From assembly GCF_946479885.1 (NCBI RefSeq), contig NZ_CAMLHM010000001.1, positions 248,001-312,000 on the forward strand: a DNA stretch of 64,000 nucleotides, written 5' to 3'. The translations under genes were made by a program, and so were the position numbers. Below the pieces are notes generated by a model. It searched no databases, had not been told where the DNA came from, and worked only from the letters and a program-made list of their open reading frames with translations. This DNA comes from an uncultured Devosia sp. (GTDB lineage: Bacteria; Pseudomonadota; Alphaproteobacteria; Rhizobiales; Devosiaceae). Below, piece after piece: positions 42,124-50,443 of the stretch; position 1 is the first letter of the stretch; the number at the start of each line of letters is the position of its first letter.

Positions 42124-42558
42124 TTAGTCCAATGCGTGGGCTGGCTTGGCGGCTGCGGCCCAGGCGGCGCCGAGATCGGAGAGGCGGGCCTCGAGGCATT
42201 CGACGCCGAGGCGGACTGTGCCGCCGCCGGCAAAGCTGAGCTCGATGATGCCGGCCGGGCCATCGACGGGCAGGAAGGTGATGGCAAGGAGGTTGAGCAC
42301 GCCTTCGGCCGAGCCGGGGTCGAAACCATTGGTGACAACGGACTGGACCGCATCGAAATGCAAAGCGGCGCGCTTGCGCAGGCCCTTGTCGCGACGGCCC
42401 TTGCCCGATTCCCAATCGAAGCGGTTCATCAGCAGCGCGAAGCGCCGATCACCACGGGCATAGCCCATGTCGGCGACGCGGACGACCGCGTCCTGCACAT
42501 GGGCGGAAATGACTTCGAGGTCTTCGGTATCAAGCGCGAGAAGCTTGAGGTCGGTCAT
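42124..42558 (-). CDS. DUF2948 family protein
   Basis: 144 residues, starting MTDLKLLALDTEDLEVISAH and containing FALLMNRFDWE, typical of DUF2948, which stands next to hisD across alphaproteobacteria. Function unknown; cytoplasmic, no membrane segment. It ends 12 bases before hisD. The murA gene that normally precedes it is 4.6 kb away here. Confidence 0.88.
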   Translation of the reverse strand: MTDLKLLALDTEDLEVISAHVQDAVVRVADMGYARGDRRFALLMNRFDWESGKGRRDKGLRKRAALHFDAVQSVVTNGFDPGSAEGVLNLLAITFLPVDGPAGIIELSFAGGGTVRLGVECLEARLSDLGAAWAAAAKPAHALD

Positions 42559-42863
42559 GGATGGTCGGCCCCGTCTATCCTGTCGCGTCGGCTTGTCGGA
42601 AGCCGCAAAGCACCTTTCGGGCCGACGCTGGTGATCTGAACGAACTTATCTGGTCACGCCTTGTCCGATCTACAAGTTTGAGCGCGCAGGGGCAATGCGA
42701 GATGTGGATGGGCAGGCGCAAGCGCCGCCTGGATCGCGGTTGTCATGAACGTGCGGACCCCGGGACGGGGCGGGGCAACATATGCAGGGCATCCTGGACA
42801 CCTGCTCGCCGGAAGGCGCGGCGCGGGTATGCGTTCCGGCCTTCTCCCTCGGCTCTCCGGTAA

Positions 42864-42888
42864 TTGCAATTGCAAGTCATTTGCAAAT
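42864..42888. repeat. adjacent AT-rich palindromes TTGCAATTGCAA and ATTTGCAAAT
   Basis: A perfect 12-base palindrome (42864-42875) and a perfect 10-base palindrome (42879-42888) share the TTGCAA core three bases apart. In this GC-rich setting they may be an operator or an old promoter of the DUF2948-hisD operon, whose start is 306 bases to the left. Confidence 0.4.
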
Positions 42889-43005
42889 TTGTTGACGCGC
42901 TGGTGTCCGGTGAGCATAAGTCGGCCGGGGCGGAGAAGATGACGATGGTTGAGACAGTTGGGCAAGGTGAGGGATGGGAGAGGGCTCGGTGCCCCACAAT
43001 CGTCC

Positions 43006-43068
43006 CCCTCGGGCTTGACCCAAAGGGGGTGCACTTGATCGGCATTCGGCAAGTGAAAAGCCCGAGGG
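43006..43068. repeat. long intergenic hairpin repeat
   Basis: CCCTCGGGCTT (43006-43016) pairs exactly with AAGCCCGAGGG (43058-43068). Inside, CACTTG (43032-43037) pairs with CAAGTG (43050-43055). Confidence 0.75.
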
Positions 43069-43116
43069 TGACGGCCGGTGGTGGACGCTACGCTGGATGA
43101 TGCGATGCGCCACGGA

Positions 43117-43148
43117 TGTGGATTCCGGCCTTCGCCGGAATGACATCG
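43117..43148. repeat. GGAATGAC-type palindromic repeat, sister of the amidase insertion
   Basis: The 32 bases match the reverse strand of 21560-21591 inside the amidase gene at 28 positions. Two of the four differences swap a C-G stem pair for G-C, so the hairpin is kept. Confidence 0.75.
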
Positions 43149-43339
43149 TGGGTGGGGTGGGGTTGCGAGCAGCTGGCTACAGTTCGCGTGACCTCACCCC
43201 TTCCTACCCCCCAACAAGGGGGAGGTTTCTCTCCACTCGTAGGGCGAGGTCGCGCCACAACCACAGGTGGCACTCCTTTGATGGCTCCGCACTCGGCGAG
43301 TGCATCATCATTCTCCCAGTTCCTTGTCACGCGGCTTGC

Positions 43340-43359
43340 AACTGACTGACCAGTCAGTT
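43340..43359. promoter_or_regulatory. TetR-type operator upstream of the efflux cassette
   Basis: AACTGAC and GTCAGTT form perfect 7-base arms around TGACCA, 26 bases before the TetR start. It is the expected autoregulatory site. Confidence 0.75.
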
Positions 43360-43385
43360 ATTATCTCCTCAATTGGAGCGTGAGA

Positions 43386-44030
43386 ATGACTGAGACCAAG
43401 AAATTCCGCAGGCGCGCTGATGCCAGGCCGGACGAGGTGCTGGATGCGGCGCTGGCGGTGTTTGTGGAAAAAGGGTTCGCCGCGGCGAAAGTGGAGGAGG
43501 TCGCCAAGCGCGCGGGCGTGTCCAAGGGGACGGTCTATCTCTACTTTCCGTCCAAGGAAGCCTTGATCGAGGGGATCGTGCGGCGGGCGGTGGCGCCGAT
43601 TGCGCTGCGCGCCCTGCCTGATCTCGAACAGTTCGAAGGCGATCCGCGCCTGCCCATCACCATGCTGCTGACCGTGCTGGTGCAGCAACTGGCGCAGCCC
43701 GACAAGATCGCGGTACCGCGGCTGATCCTGCGCGAGGTGATGAGCTTTCCCTCGATCGCCGAGCTCTATCGCAAGGAAGTGCTCGGCAAGGTGATGCCGG
43801 CGCTGGTCGGGCTGATCCGCCGAGGCGTCGAGGCGGGAAAACTGCGCCCGGTCGATCCGGAGCTGACGGTGCGGTCCATCATCGGGCCGGTGCTGGCCCA
43901 TGTGGCGCTGGCCGAGATCTTCGGCATCAAGCCGGAGGGCGAGGGCCTGGGCCTCGACAAGCTGGTCGCCAACCATCTCGATATCCTGTTTCGCGGCATC
44001 TGTGCCGAACCAGGCGAGGCAGTGCCATGA
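43386..44030 (+). CDS. TetR/AcrR family repressor of the efflux cassette
   Basis: 214 residues. HTH: VLDAALAVFVEKGFAAAKVEEVAKR then AGVSKGTVYLYFPSKEALIE; a helical ligand domain follows. It is first in a four-gene operon and overlaps the HlyD-like gene by ATGA. The ATG at 43386 follows TTGGAGCGTGAGA. It likely represses its own operon until a toxic compound binds. Confidence 0.92.
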   Translation: MTETKKFRRRADARPDEVLDAALAVFVEKGFAAAKVEEVAKRAGVSKGTVYLYFPSKEALIEGIVRRAVAPIALRALPDLEQFEGDPRLPITMLLTVLVQQLAQPDKIAVPRLILREVMSFPSIAELYRKEVLGKVMPALVGLIRRGVEAGKLRPVDPELTVRSIIGPVLAHVALAEIFGIKPEGEGLGLDKLVANHLDILFRGICAEPGEAVP

Positions 44031-44965
44031 ACGAGTTCTTTGCCGGCATACTGGCTGCCATCCTGTCCATCCTGCCCGGCGGGGTCGCCGAGAATACCGG
44101 CTATGCCGGATATCTCGAGGCCGACTATGTCTATGCCGCGCCGGTCAGCCCGGGGCGCATCGCCAACATCGCGGTGGCCGAGGGACAGGCCGTCGGTGCA
44201 GGTGACCTGCTGTTCACCCTGGATGGCGCCCAGCAACAGGCCCTGCTCACTGCAGCCGAGGCACGGGTGGAGGCGGCGCGGGCGACGCTGGAAAATCTCG
44301 AAACCGGCAGCCGGACGGAGGAAGTGGACGTGATCCGCGCCAATCTCAGCAAGGCGCAAGCCGACCTGGCGCTGGCGCAATCCAATCTCACCCGCAGTGA
44401 GAAGCTGCTGGCCGCCGGGACGGTGGCCTCGGTGCGGGTGGAGCAGGATCGGGCGGCGCTGGCTTCGGCCCAAGCCCAGGTGGCGCAGTTGACGGCGCAG
44501 GTCAATGTGGCGGAACTGCCGGCGCGCGACGCGCAGCAGGTGGCTGCCGAGGCAAACCTGGCCGCGGCGGAGGCGGATGCCGAGCGCGCTGCGCTGGAGC
44601 TCGAGGACCGGCAAACCAGGGCGCCGGTCGGCGGAACGGTGGATCGGCTGTTTTATGCCACGGGCGAGATAGCCACGGCCGGGGCGCCTGTGGTGGCCAT
44701 CCTGCCGGCAGGAGCGCTCAAGGCAACATTCTTCGTGCCGGAAACCGAGCGCTCGGCACTGACCATCGGGCAGACGGTCAGTGTCAGCTGCGATGGCTGC
44801 GCGGTGATGACGGCCATCGTAACCCGGCTCGCCAGCGAGCCGCAGACGACACCGCCCGTGATCTATTCGCGCGAGGAACGCGGCCGACTGGTCTATCTGG
44901 TGGAGGCACAGCTCGAGGCACCAGGCGCCCTGCGACCGGGCCAACCTGTGACGGTGACGCCATGA
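44027..44965 (+). CDS. HlyD family periplasmic adaptor of an ABC-2 exporter
   Basis: 312 residues: an N-terminal membrane/signal anchor (FFAGILAAILSILPGG), a biotinyl-lipoyl-like half (RIANIAVAEGQAVGAGDLLF), a long coiled-coil hairpin (residues about 75-190, Ala/Glu-rich), and a beta-barrel part (ATFFVPETERSALTIGQTV). It links the inner-membrane exporter to the outer envelope, as in YbhG/YbhFSR. It overlaps both neighbours by four bases. Confidence 0.9.
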   Translation: MNEFFAGILAAILSILPGGVAENTGYAGYLEADYVYAAPVSPGRIANIAVAEGQAVGAGDLLFTLDGAQQQALLTAAEARVEAARATLENLETGSRTEEVDVIRANLSKAQADLALAQSNLTRSEKLLAAGTVASVRVEQDRAALASAQAQVAQLTAQVNVAELPARDAQQVAAEANLAAAEADAERAALELEDRQTRAPVGGTVDRLFYATGEIATAGAPVVAILPAGALKATFFVPETERSALTIGQTVSVSCDGCAVMTAIVTRLASEPQTTPPVIYSREERGRLVYLVEAQLEAPGALRPGQPVTVTP

Positions 44966-45900
44966 CAAGCGACGACGCCATTGCGGTGCGGGGCCTCACC
45001 AAGCGGTTCGGCGACAAGACGGTGGTCGACCATTTCGACATCACCGTGCCGCGCGGGGCCATCTATGGCTTCCTTGGGCCCAACGGTTCGGGCAAGACCA
45101 CAACCATCCGCATGCTGTGCGGCCTGCTGCTGCCCGATGCGGGGGAAGGCACGTGCCTGGGCTTCGACGTGCGCAAGGAGGCCGCCGCGATCAAGACGCA
45201 GGTCGGCTACATGACGCAAAAGTTCAGCCTCTACGAGGATCTGAGCATTCGCGAGAATCTCGATTTCGTGGCGCGGATGTATGGCGTGCGCGATCGCCGC
45301 AACCGCGTGACGCGGGCGCTGGACGAGCTGGGACTGGCCGACCGGGCCGGGCAGTTGGCGGGGACGCTGTCAGGCGGATGGAAGCAGCGGCTGGCGCTGG
45401 CGGCCTGCCTGATCCACGACCCGCAATTGCTGCTGCTCGACGAACCGACGGCGGGCGTCGATCCCAAGGCACGGCGCGATTTCTGGGACGAAATCCGCCG
45501 GCTGAGCAAAGCCGGCGTCACGGTGCTGGTCTCGACGCATTACATGGACGAGGCCGTGCAGTGCGATTTCATCACCTATATCGCCTATGGCAAGAAGCTG
45601 ATCGACGGGCCGTCAGGGGACATTCCCAAGATGGTCGGACTGACCACCTGGCGAGCCGAGGGGCCGGAGCTGGCGGCGCTGGAAGCCGAGCTGGCCGGCC
45701 AGGCGGGCGTGGCGCAGATCGCGCGCTTCGGCTCGACGCTGCATGTGTCGGGGACCGACGCGGTAGCGCTCGAGGCGACCGTACGCAGTTTCGAGGCCCG
45801 TGGCCCGCAGCGCTGGAGCCTGATGCCGGCGGGGCTGGAAGAGGCGTTCATTTACCTGATGACGGGGGCGCGGGACAATTTCTCACGCGACGCGGCATGA
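44962..45900 (+). CDS. ABC-2 exporter ATP-binding protein
   Basis: 312 residues with Walker A GPNGSGKTTT, Q-loop MTQKFSLYEDLSIREN, signature LSGGWKQRLALA, Walker B LLLLDEPTAGVDP and switch VSTHYMDEA. The C-terminal part resembles YbhF/CcmA-type drug exporters. E. coli YbhF carries two such domains; here only one is present, so the active unit needs a dimer. Confidence 0.92.
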   Translation: MTSDDAIAVRGLTKRFGDKTVVDHFDITVPRGAIYGFLGPNGSGKTTTIRMLCGLLLPDAGEGTCLGFDVRKEAAAIKTQVGYMTQKFSLYEDLSIRENLDFVARMYGVRDRRNRVTRALDELGLADRAGQLAGTLSGGWKQRLALAACLIHDPQLLLLDEPTAGVDPKARRDFWDEIRRLSKAGVTVLVSTHYMDEAVQCDFITYIAYGKKLIDGPSGDIPKMVGLTTWRAEGPELAALEAELAGQAGVAQIARFGSTLHVSGTDAVALEATVRSFEARGPQRWSLMPAGLEEAFIYLMTGARDNFSRDAA

Positions 45901-47030
45901 GCCCCTTCTCGCTCTCCCGCTTTGCCGCCGTGCTGATGAAGGAATTCATCCAGATGCGACGCGACCGCGTCACCTTCGGCATGATGATCGGGCTGCCGAT
46001 CGTGCAGTTGATGCTGTTCGGCTTTGCCATCAATGCCGATCCGCGCCACCTGCCCACGCTGGTGGAGCTCAACGATGACGGGCCGCTGGTGCGCTCGGTG
46101 CTGTCGGGGATGGAAACCTCGGGCTATTTCGATTTCCAGGGCGTGGTGCACGGCCCTGACGAGGGCGAGGACGCGCTGCGGCGCGGGACGGCCAATTTCG
46201 TCGTGGTGATTCCCGACAATTTCGAGCGCGACGTGGTGCGCGGGCTGCGGCCGAATATCCTGGTGGCGGCCGATGCGGCCGACCCATCGGCGGTGGGTGG
46301 TGCCGCGGCCGCCTTGAACGGCATCGTCAATGGCGCCGTGGCGCAGACGCTGACCGGGCCGCTGGCCAAGCTGAGCGGCTCCCCTGCCCCGTTCGGGGTG
46401 ATCGTGCATCGGGAATACAATCCCGAAGGCCGGACCTCGACCAATATCGTGCCGGGGCTGCTGGCCATCATCCTTTCCATGACCATGGTGATGATCACGG
46501 CCGTGGCCATCGTCAAGGAACGCGAGCGCGGCACGATGGAAATGCTGATCTCGACGCCGGTGCGGCCGTTCGAGGTGATGCTGGGCAAGATCCTGCCCTA
46601 TGTGCTGGTGGGCTATGTGCAGACGGCGGTGTTCCTGGTGGCCGCCTTCACCGTGTTCGGCGTACCGTTCGAGGGCACGTTCATGGCCTTCTTCATCGGC
46701 TTCAACCTGTTCATCCTGGGCAATCTGGCGCTGGGCTTCCTGATCTCGACGGTGGCGCGCAACCAGATGCAGGCGATGCAACTGAGCTTCTTCACCATCC
46801 TGCCGTCGATCCTGCTGAGTGGCTTCATGTTCCCCTTTGCCGGCATGCCCGGCTGGGCGCAGACGATCGGCACGGCGGTGCCGGCGACGCATTTCATCCG
46901 GCTGGTGCGCATGGTGATGCTCAAGGGAGCCGATAGCGGGGACCTGACGGGCGAGTTCACCGCGCTGGCGGTGATCGTCTGCGTGATCTCGGTGCTGGCG
47001 ATGCTAAGATATCGGCAGACGCTGGATTGA
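45897..47030 (+). CDS. ABC-2 type exporter permease (YbhS/YbhR-like)
   Basis: 377 residues: one N-terminal membrane helix (VTFGMMIGLPIVQLMLFGFA), a long periplasmic domain (residues about 50-180), then five more segments. NIVPGLLAIILSMTMVMITA and KERERGTMEMLISTPVRPFE are ABC2_membrane_3 signatures. Only one permease gene is present, so it probably forms a homodimer. It is the last gene of the cassette. Confidence 0.92.
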   Translation: MSPFSLSRFAAVLMKEFIQMRRDRVTFGMMIGLPIVQLMLFGFAINADPRHLPTLVELNDDGPLVRSVLSGMETSGYFDFQGVVHGPDEGEDALRRGTANFVVVIPDNFERDVVRGLRPNILVAADAADPSAVGGAAAALNGIVNGAVAQTLTGPLAKLSGSPAPFGVIVHREYNPEGRTSTNIVPGLLAIILSMTMVMITAVAIVKERERGTMEMLISTPVRPFEVMLGKILPYVLVGYVQTAVFLVAAFTVFGVPFEGTFMAFFIGFNLFILGNLALGFLISTVARNQMQAMQLSFFTILPSILLSGFMFPFAGMPGWAQTIGTAVPATHFIRLVRMVMLKGADSGDLTGEFTALAVIVCVISVLAMLRYRQTLD

Positions 47031-47038
47031 GCTGTTTG

Positions 47039-47181
47039 CCCTCTCCCCTTGAGGGAGAGGGACGACCTGACGCGTTCAGCGGAAGGTCAGGGTGAGGGGT
47101 GCTGCGTTCGGGTATGCCGGAGGCGCAGCAAGAGACCCCTCATCCGCCCCTTCGGGGCACCTTCTCCCTCAAAGGGAGAAG
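47039..47181. repeat. palindromic repeats between convergent exporter and murA
   Basis: CCCTCTCCC-CTTGA-GGGAGAGGG (47039-47061) follows the exporter stop and CTTCTCCCT-CAA-AGGGAGAAG (47161-47181) follows the leftward murA stop. Smaller hairpins lie between. They probably double as terminators in both directions. Confidence 0.75.
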
Positions 47182-47197
47182 GGAACAGGCAGGGGAA

Positions 47198-48490
47198 CTA
47201 GCCCGCTACGCGCTCGATCTCGGCGCCGCAGCGGCTGAGCTTGTCTTCGAGCCGTTCGAAGCCGCGGTCGAGGTGGTAGATGCGGTTGACCACGGTCTCG
47301 CCCTTGGCGGCGAGGCCGGCAATGACCAGCGACACCGAGGCGCGCAGGTCGGTCGCCATGACCTGGGCGCCCTTGAGCTGGGGCTTGCCATGCACCGTGG
47401 CGATCTGGCCATCGACCGAGATATCGGCGCCGAAGCGGGCGAGCTCGGCCACATGCATGTAGCGGTTCTCGAAGATGGTCTCGCGGATCTGGCTGATGCC
47501 CGATGCCATGGTCATCAGGGCCATGAACTGGGCCTGGAGATCGGTGGGGAAGCCAGGGAACGGGTCGGTTTCAACATCGACGGGCTGGATGCCGTTGCCG
47601 TTGCGATAGACCCGCAGCCCCTGGGGCTCGACGGTGAGCTCGACGCCGGTGCGCGCCAGGATATCGAGCGCCGACTGCAGGTGCTCGGGCCGCGCGCCCT
47701 TGAGCAGCACATTGCCGCCGGTCATGGCGGTCGCCATGGCGAAGGTGCCGGTCTCGATGCGATCGGGGATCACGTCGACGGTGGCGCCATGGAGCTTTTC
47801 CACGCCCTCGATGGTGATGGTGCGCGTGCCGATGCCGGTGATCTTGGCGCCCATGGCGACGAGGCACTCGGCGACGTTGGTGATCTCGGGTTCCTGGGCG
47901 GCATTCTCGATGATGGTGGTGCCACGCGCCAGCGTGGCGGCCATCAGGATGGTGTGGGTCGCGCCGACCGAGACCTTGGGGAAGACGATGCGCGTACCGA
48001 CGAGGCCACCCTTGGGGGCCTTGGCGACGACATAGCCCTCGTCGATGTCGATCTCGGCGCCCAGTTCCTTGAGGCCATAGAGGAAGAGATCGACCGGCCG
48101 GGTGCCGATGGCGCAGCCGCCGGGCAGCGAGACACGGGCCTCGTGGCAGCGGGCCAGCAATGGCCCGATGACCCAGAAGCTGGCGCGCATCTTACTGACG
48201 AGCTCATAGGGAGCGGTGGTATCGACGATATCGGCGGCGTGGAAGGTCATGCGCTGACCGACGCCCTCTTCCTCGCCGCGACGGCGACCATGCACGGCAA
48301 TGTCGACGCCGTGGTTTTCGAGGATGCGCTCGAGCTGCTTGACGTCGGCCAGGCGCGGCACATTCTGCAGCACCAGCGGTTCGTCGGTCAGAAGCGAAGC
48401 GATCATCAGCGGCAAGGCGGCATTCTTGGCGCCCGAAATCGGGATTTCACCCTTGAGTTCGTTGCCACCGATCAAACGGATACGGTCCAT
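47198..48490 (-). CDS. murA: UDP-N-acetylglucosamine 1-carboxyvinyltransferase
   Basis: 430 residues; first committed step of peptidoglycan synthesis. Lys22 ([10 protein letters not shown]) and the catalytic Cys126 in [20 protein letters not shown] are present, so it should be fosfomycin-sensitive at this site. DQ-type closing residues and [12 protein letters not shown] are also seen. Normally murA adjoins DUF2948-hisD in this order; here a transporter cassette lies between. Confidence 0.97.
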   Translation of the reverse strand: MDRIRLIGGNELKGEIPISGAKNAALPLMIASLLTDEPLVLQNVPRLADVKQLERILENHGVDIAVHGRRRGEEEGVGQRMTFHAADIVDTTAPYELVSKMRASFWVIGPLLARCHEARVSLPGGCAIGTRPVDLFLYGLKELGAEIDIDEGYVVAKAPKGGLVGTRIVFPKVSVGATHTILMAATLARGTTIIENAAQEPEITNVAECLVAMGAKITGIGTRTITIEGVEKLHGATVDVIPDRIETGTFAMATAMTGGNVLLKGARPEHLQSALDILARTGVELTVEPQGLRVYRNGNGIQPVDVETDPFPGFPTDLQAQFMALMTMASGISQIRETIFENRYMHVAELARFGADISVDGQIATVHGKPQLKGAQVMATDLRASVSLVIAGLAAKGETVVNRIYHLDRGFERLEDKLSRCGAEIERVAG

Positions 48491-48637
48491 AGTCTTGTCC
48501 TATATGGCGGGCGTGAGAGCCCTGCTACCTGGATTGGAGGTAGGCCAAGTCCTAGTTGCCACGTAAGCCAGACTCGCCGTTCTCGATGAAGGCAGGCCTG
48601 ATGCCTGCCAGTAGTTCAATAGTCGCCTGAAACTGGT

Positions 48638-48802
48638 TTACGGTTTATTGACCGTACCGGTTTCCGGTTGCCCCTGTGGGTCAGGCGCCTGGCGCTCCGA
48701 ATCGGCGCGCGCCTTGGCCTGCCCCTTCCGGCGCTTGAGGTTCTCTCGCAGCTTTGCGGCCAATCTTTGCTCGCGCAAGGCGGCCTGTTCGGATTTGGTC
48801 AT
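48638..48802 (-). CDS. small basic protein of unknown function upstream of murA
   Basis: 54 residues from the ATG at 48802: MTKSEQAALREQRLAAKLRE, then NLKRRKGQAKARADSE and a Pro/Gln tail. Very basic and helical. Similar short proteins are often found before murA in Hyphomicrobiales (from memory). The frame continues to 49042 through the tRNA on the other strand, which argues against a longer start. Confidence 0.6.
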   Translation of the reverse strand: MTKSEQAALREQRLAAKLRENLKRRKGQAKARADSERQAPDPQGQPETGTVNKP

Positions 48803-48958
48803 CGCTCGGCCAAGGAATCGTGTTGAAGCCTCGGGCGGTTGATAGGCGCTTTTTAGCCTTGCGTCGAGGTTGGGGCTATGGCAAAGGAGCCCCCGTCGCG
48901 CCGGGCACCAAGCCACGCGCCGATCTAGCGGTCGCGCTCTGTCCCAGAGTGCCCCGAT

Positions 48959-49033
48959 GCTGCCGTAGCTCAGTGGTAGAGCACCCCCTTGGTAAGGGGG
49001 AGGCCGACAGTTCAATCCTGTCCGGCAGCACCA
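48959..49033 (+). tRNA. tRNA-Thr (GGT)
   Basis: GCTGCCG at the 5' end pairs with CGGCAGC before ACCA; D-arm GCTCAGTGGTAGAGC; anticodon arm CCCCC-TTGGTAA-GGGGG gives GGT; T-arm ACAGTTCAATCCTGT. Length 75 with encoded CCA. Confidence 0.97.
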
Positions 49034-49347
49034 GTTTTCCAAACAAAATCAACGAGTTACAGAGCTTTTGGTTCGTCGACTGAGCCCGCACATGCTGGCA
49101 CAGCGGCTTTGGCGTCAGTGATTTCAGTGCTTTAGCGCGGGGATTTGCCCGATTGGTACAGGGCTGGCAGCGCCACAGCAATTTCTGGGCGGTATCGATT
49201 TGAGCGGCGCTGCAAAGGGCCCAACTGCGGAACGGACTGTTGCGTGCCGTCGGAATTTTCTAAATCTCTGTTCCACATAACGTTTTGCAATGTTCGCACA
49301 ATGGACGGGGGACAATCTGACGGTGTTCAAACAGAAAGGAACATCCG
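49034..49347. other. gene-free stretch after tRNA-Thr
   Basis: 314 bases with no credible gene. The right end carries the promoter of the small secreted protein; AT-rich sequence at 49252-49300 may hold it, but no -35/-10 pair stands out. Confidence 0.45.
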
Positions 49348-49599
49348 ATGAAAACTCTCTCCATAGTCACCGTTCTTGCCGTTATCGGTCTCAGCGCCGT
49401 TCCGGCTTTCGCCCTCGACACCGTCCACGGCAAGCCCACGAACGCGCTTGAACGCAGTTTGCGCGACCGTGGCATCGTCACCTCTGGTTTTGAGGAATGG
49501 AGCGGGCTGATCCGGGCCTGGGTGCCCAACGATCAGGGCGGCACCAGCATGGTGTTTCTAGACCCTGACACGCTGGAACTGGTAACACCGGGGGCGTAG
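49348..49599 (+). CDS. small secreted protein of unknown function
   Basis: 83 residues. Signal peptide MKTLSIVTVLAVIGLSAVPA with cleavage near AFALD; mature part of about 60 residues rich in Trp/Asp/Gly (FEEWSGLIRAWVPNDQGG), no cysteines. Start preceded by AAAGGAACATCCG. It is likely periplasmic. It stands just before the two-component system and could be an output or sensed partner. Confidence 0.75.
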   Translation: MKTLSIVTVLAVIGLSAVPAFALDTVHGKPTNALERSLRDRGIVTSGFEEWSGLIRAWVPNDQGGTSMVFLDPDTLELVTPGA

Positions 49600-49774
49600 C
49601 CGATACCCGAACGCCAGGCTGCCAGGTGCCGCTCGCGGCAAAGGCGGCCTGCGTACCTAGCCGGCACGGGCCGGCTGGCTACGCGCATTCGTTCGGTCAA
49701 GCCTGGTCCGCGCAAGTGCAACCCAGCCGCGGTGCTTGTTGCTAGAATGGGCTGGCATTGGACAGGAAACACAA

Positions 49775-50443
49775 TTGCGCATTCTGTTGGTTGAAGACGA
49801 AAGGGACATGGCGGCGGCCCTGACCGCAACGCTCAGTCGCCATGACGTTGTCGTGGATCATGCTGCCACCCTGGAAATCGCCGAAGAGGCCTGCCGCAGC
49901 GGTGTGCATGATGCCGTGCTGCTGGATCGCAAGCTGCCTGACGGCGATGGCCTGTCGCTGATCCCGTTGCTGCGCCGGGAACAGCCGGGGCTGCCTGTCA
50001 TCGTGCTGTCGGCGCTTGGCTCGTCCGACCATCGCATCGCGGGGCTCGATCATGGCGCCGACGACTATCTGGCCAAGCCGTTCTCCACCGACGAATTGAT
50101 GGCGCGGCTGCGCGCCGTCATGCGGCGCCCCACCCAGATCGGGCAGAGCACGGTCAATGTCGGCCGCTTGCAGTTCAACCTGACCGAACGACACGCGGAA
50201 GTAGGCGGCGTACCGCTGGATTTGACCCGACGGGAACTGTTGGCCCTGGAAATCCTGGTGCGGCGCGCTGGCCGCACCGTGGCGCGCAGCGCATTGGAGG
50301 AAGCGGTCTATGGCTATGACGAGGAAATCGCCTCCAATACGCTGGATTCACACATCTCGCGTGTGCGGAACAAGCTGAGCGGCGCGGGCGTCGAGATTCA
50401 TGCCATCCGCGGTCTGGGCTATCTGCTCAGAGCTGCCACATGA
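49775..50443 (+). CDS. OmpR-family response regulator (TTG start)
   Basis: 222 residues: receiver MRILLVEDERDMAAALTATL with acidic pocket, phospho-acceptor Asp51 in LLDRKLPDGDG, Lys101 in DDYLAKPF, and a Trans_reg_C winged helix (RRELLALEILVRRAGRTVAR, ending IRGLGYLLRA). The family N-terminus begins at a TTG (49775) preceded by CAGGAAACACAA; the longer in-frame TTG at 49736 adds 13 residues that do not fit. It overlaps the kinase by four bases. Confidence 0.9.
   Translation: MRILLVEDERDMAAALTATLSRHDVVVDHAATLEIAEEACRSGVHDAVLLDRKLPDGDGLSLIPLLRREQPGLPVIVLSALGSSDHRIAGLDHGADDYLAKPFSTDELMARLRAVMRRPTQIGQSTVNVGRLQFNLTERHAEVGGVPLDLTRRELLALEILVRRAGRTVARSALEEAVYGYDEEIASNTLDSHISRVRNKLSGAGVEIHAIRGLGYLLRAAT

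Larger units (their letters stand above)
42559..43385. other. gene-free repeat-rich region between DUF2948 and the efflux cassette
   Basis: About 830 bases without a credible gene. It holds AT-rich palindromes (42864-42888), a long structured hairpin (43006-43068), a GGAATGAC-type repeat (43117-43148), a pyrimidine/purine hairpin near 43203-43225 and the TetR operator. Two leftward frames here lack motifs. It marks the left border of the cassette that separates DUF2948 from murA. Confidence 0.7.

Noticed and set aside
42654..43052. 132-codon leftward frame in the repeat-rich gap
   Set aside because: It reads through palindromic repeats and has no family features.
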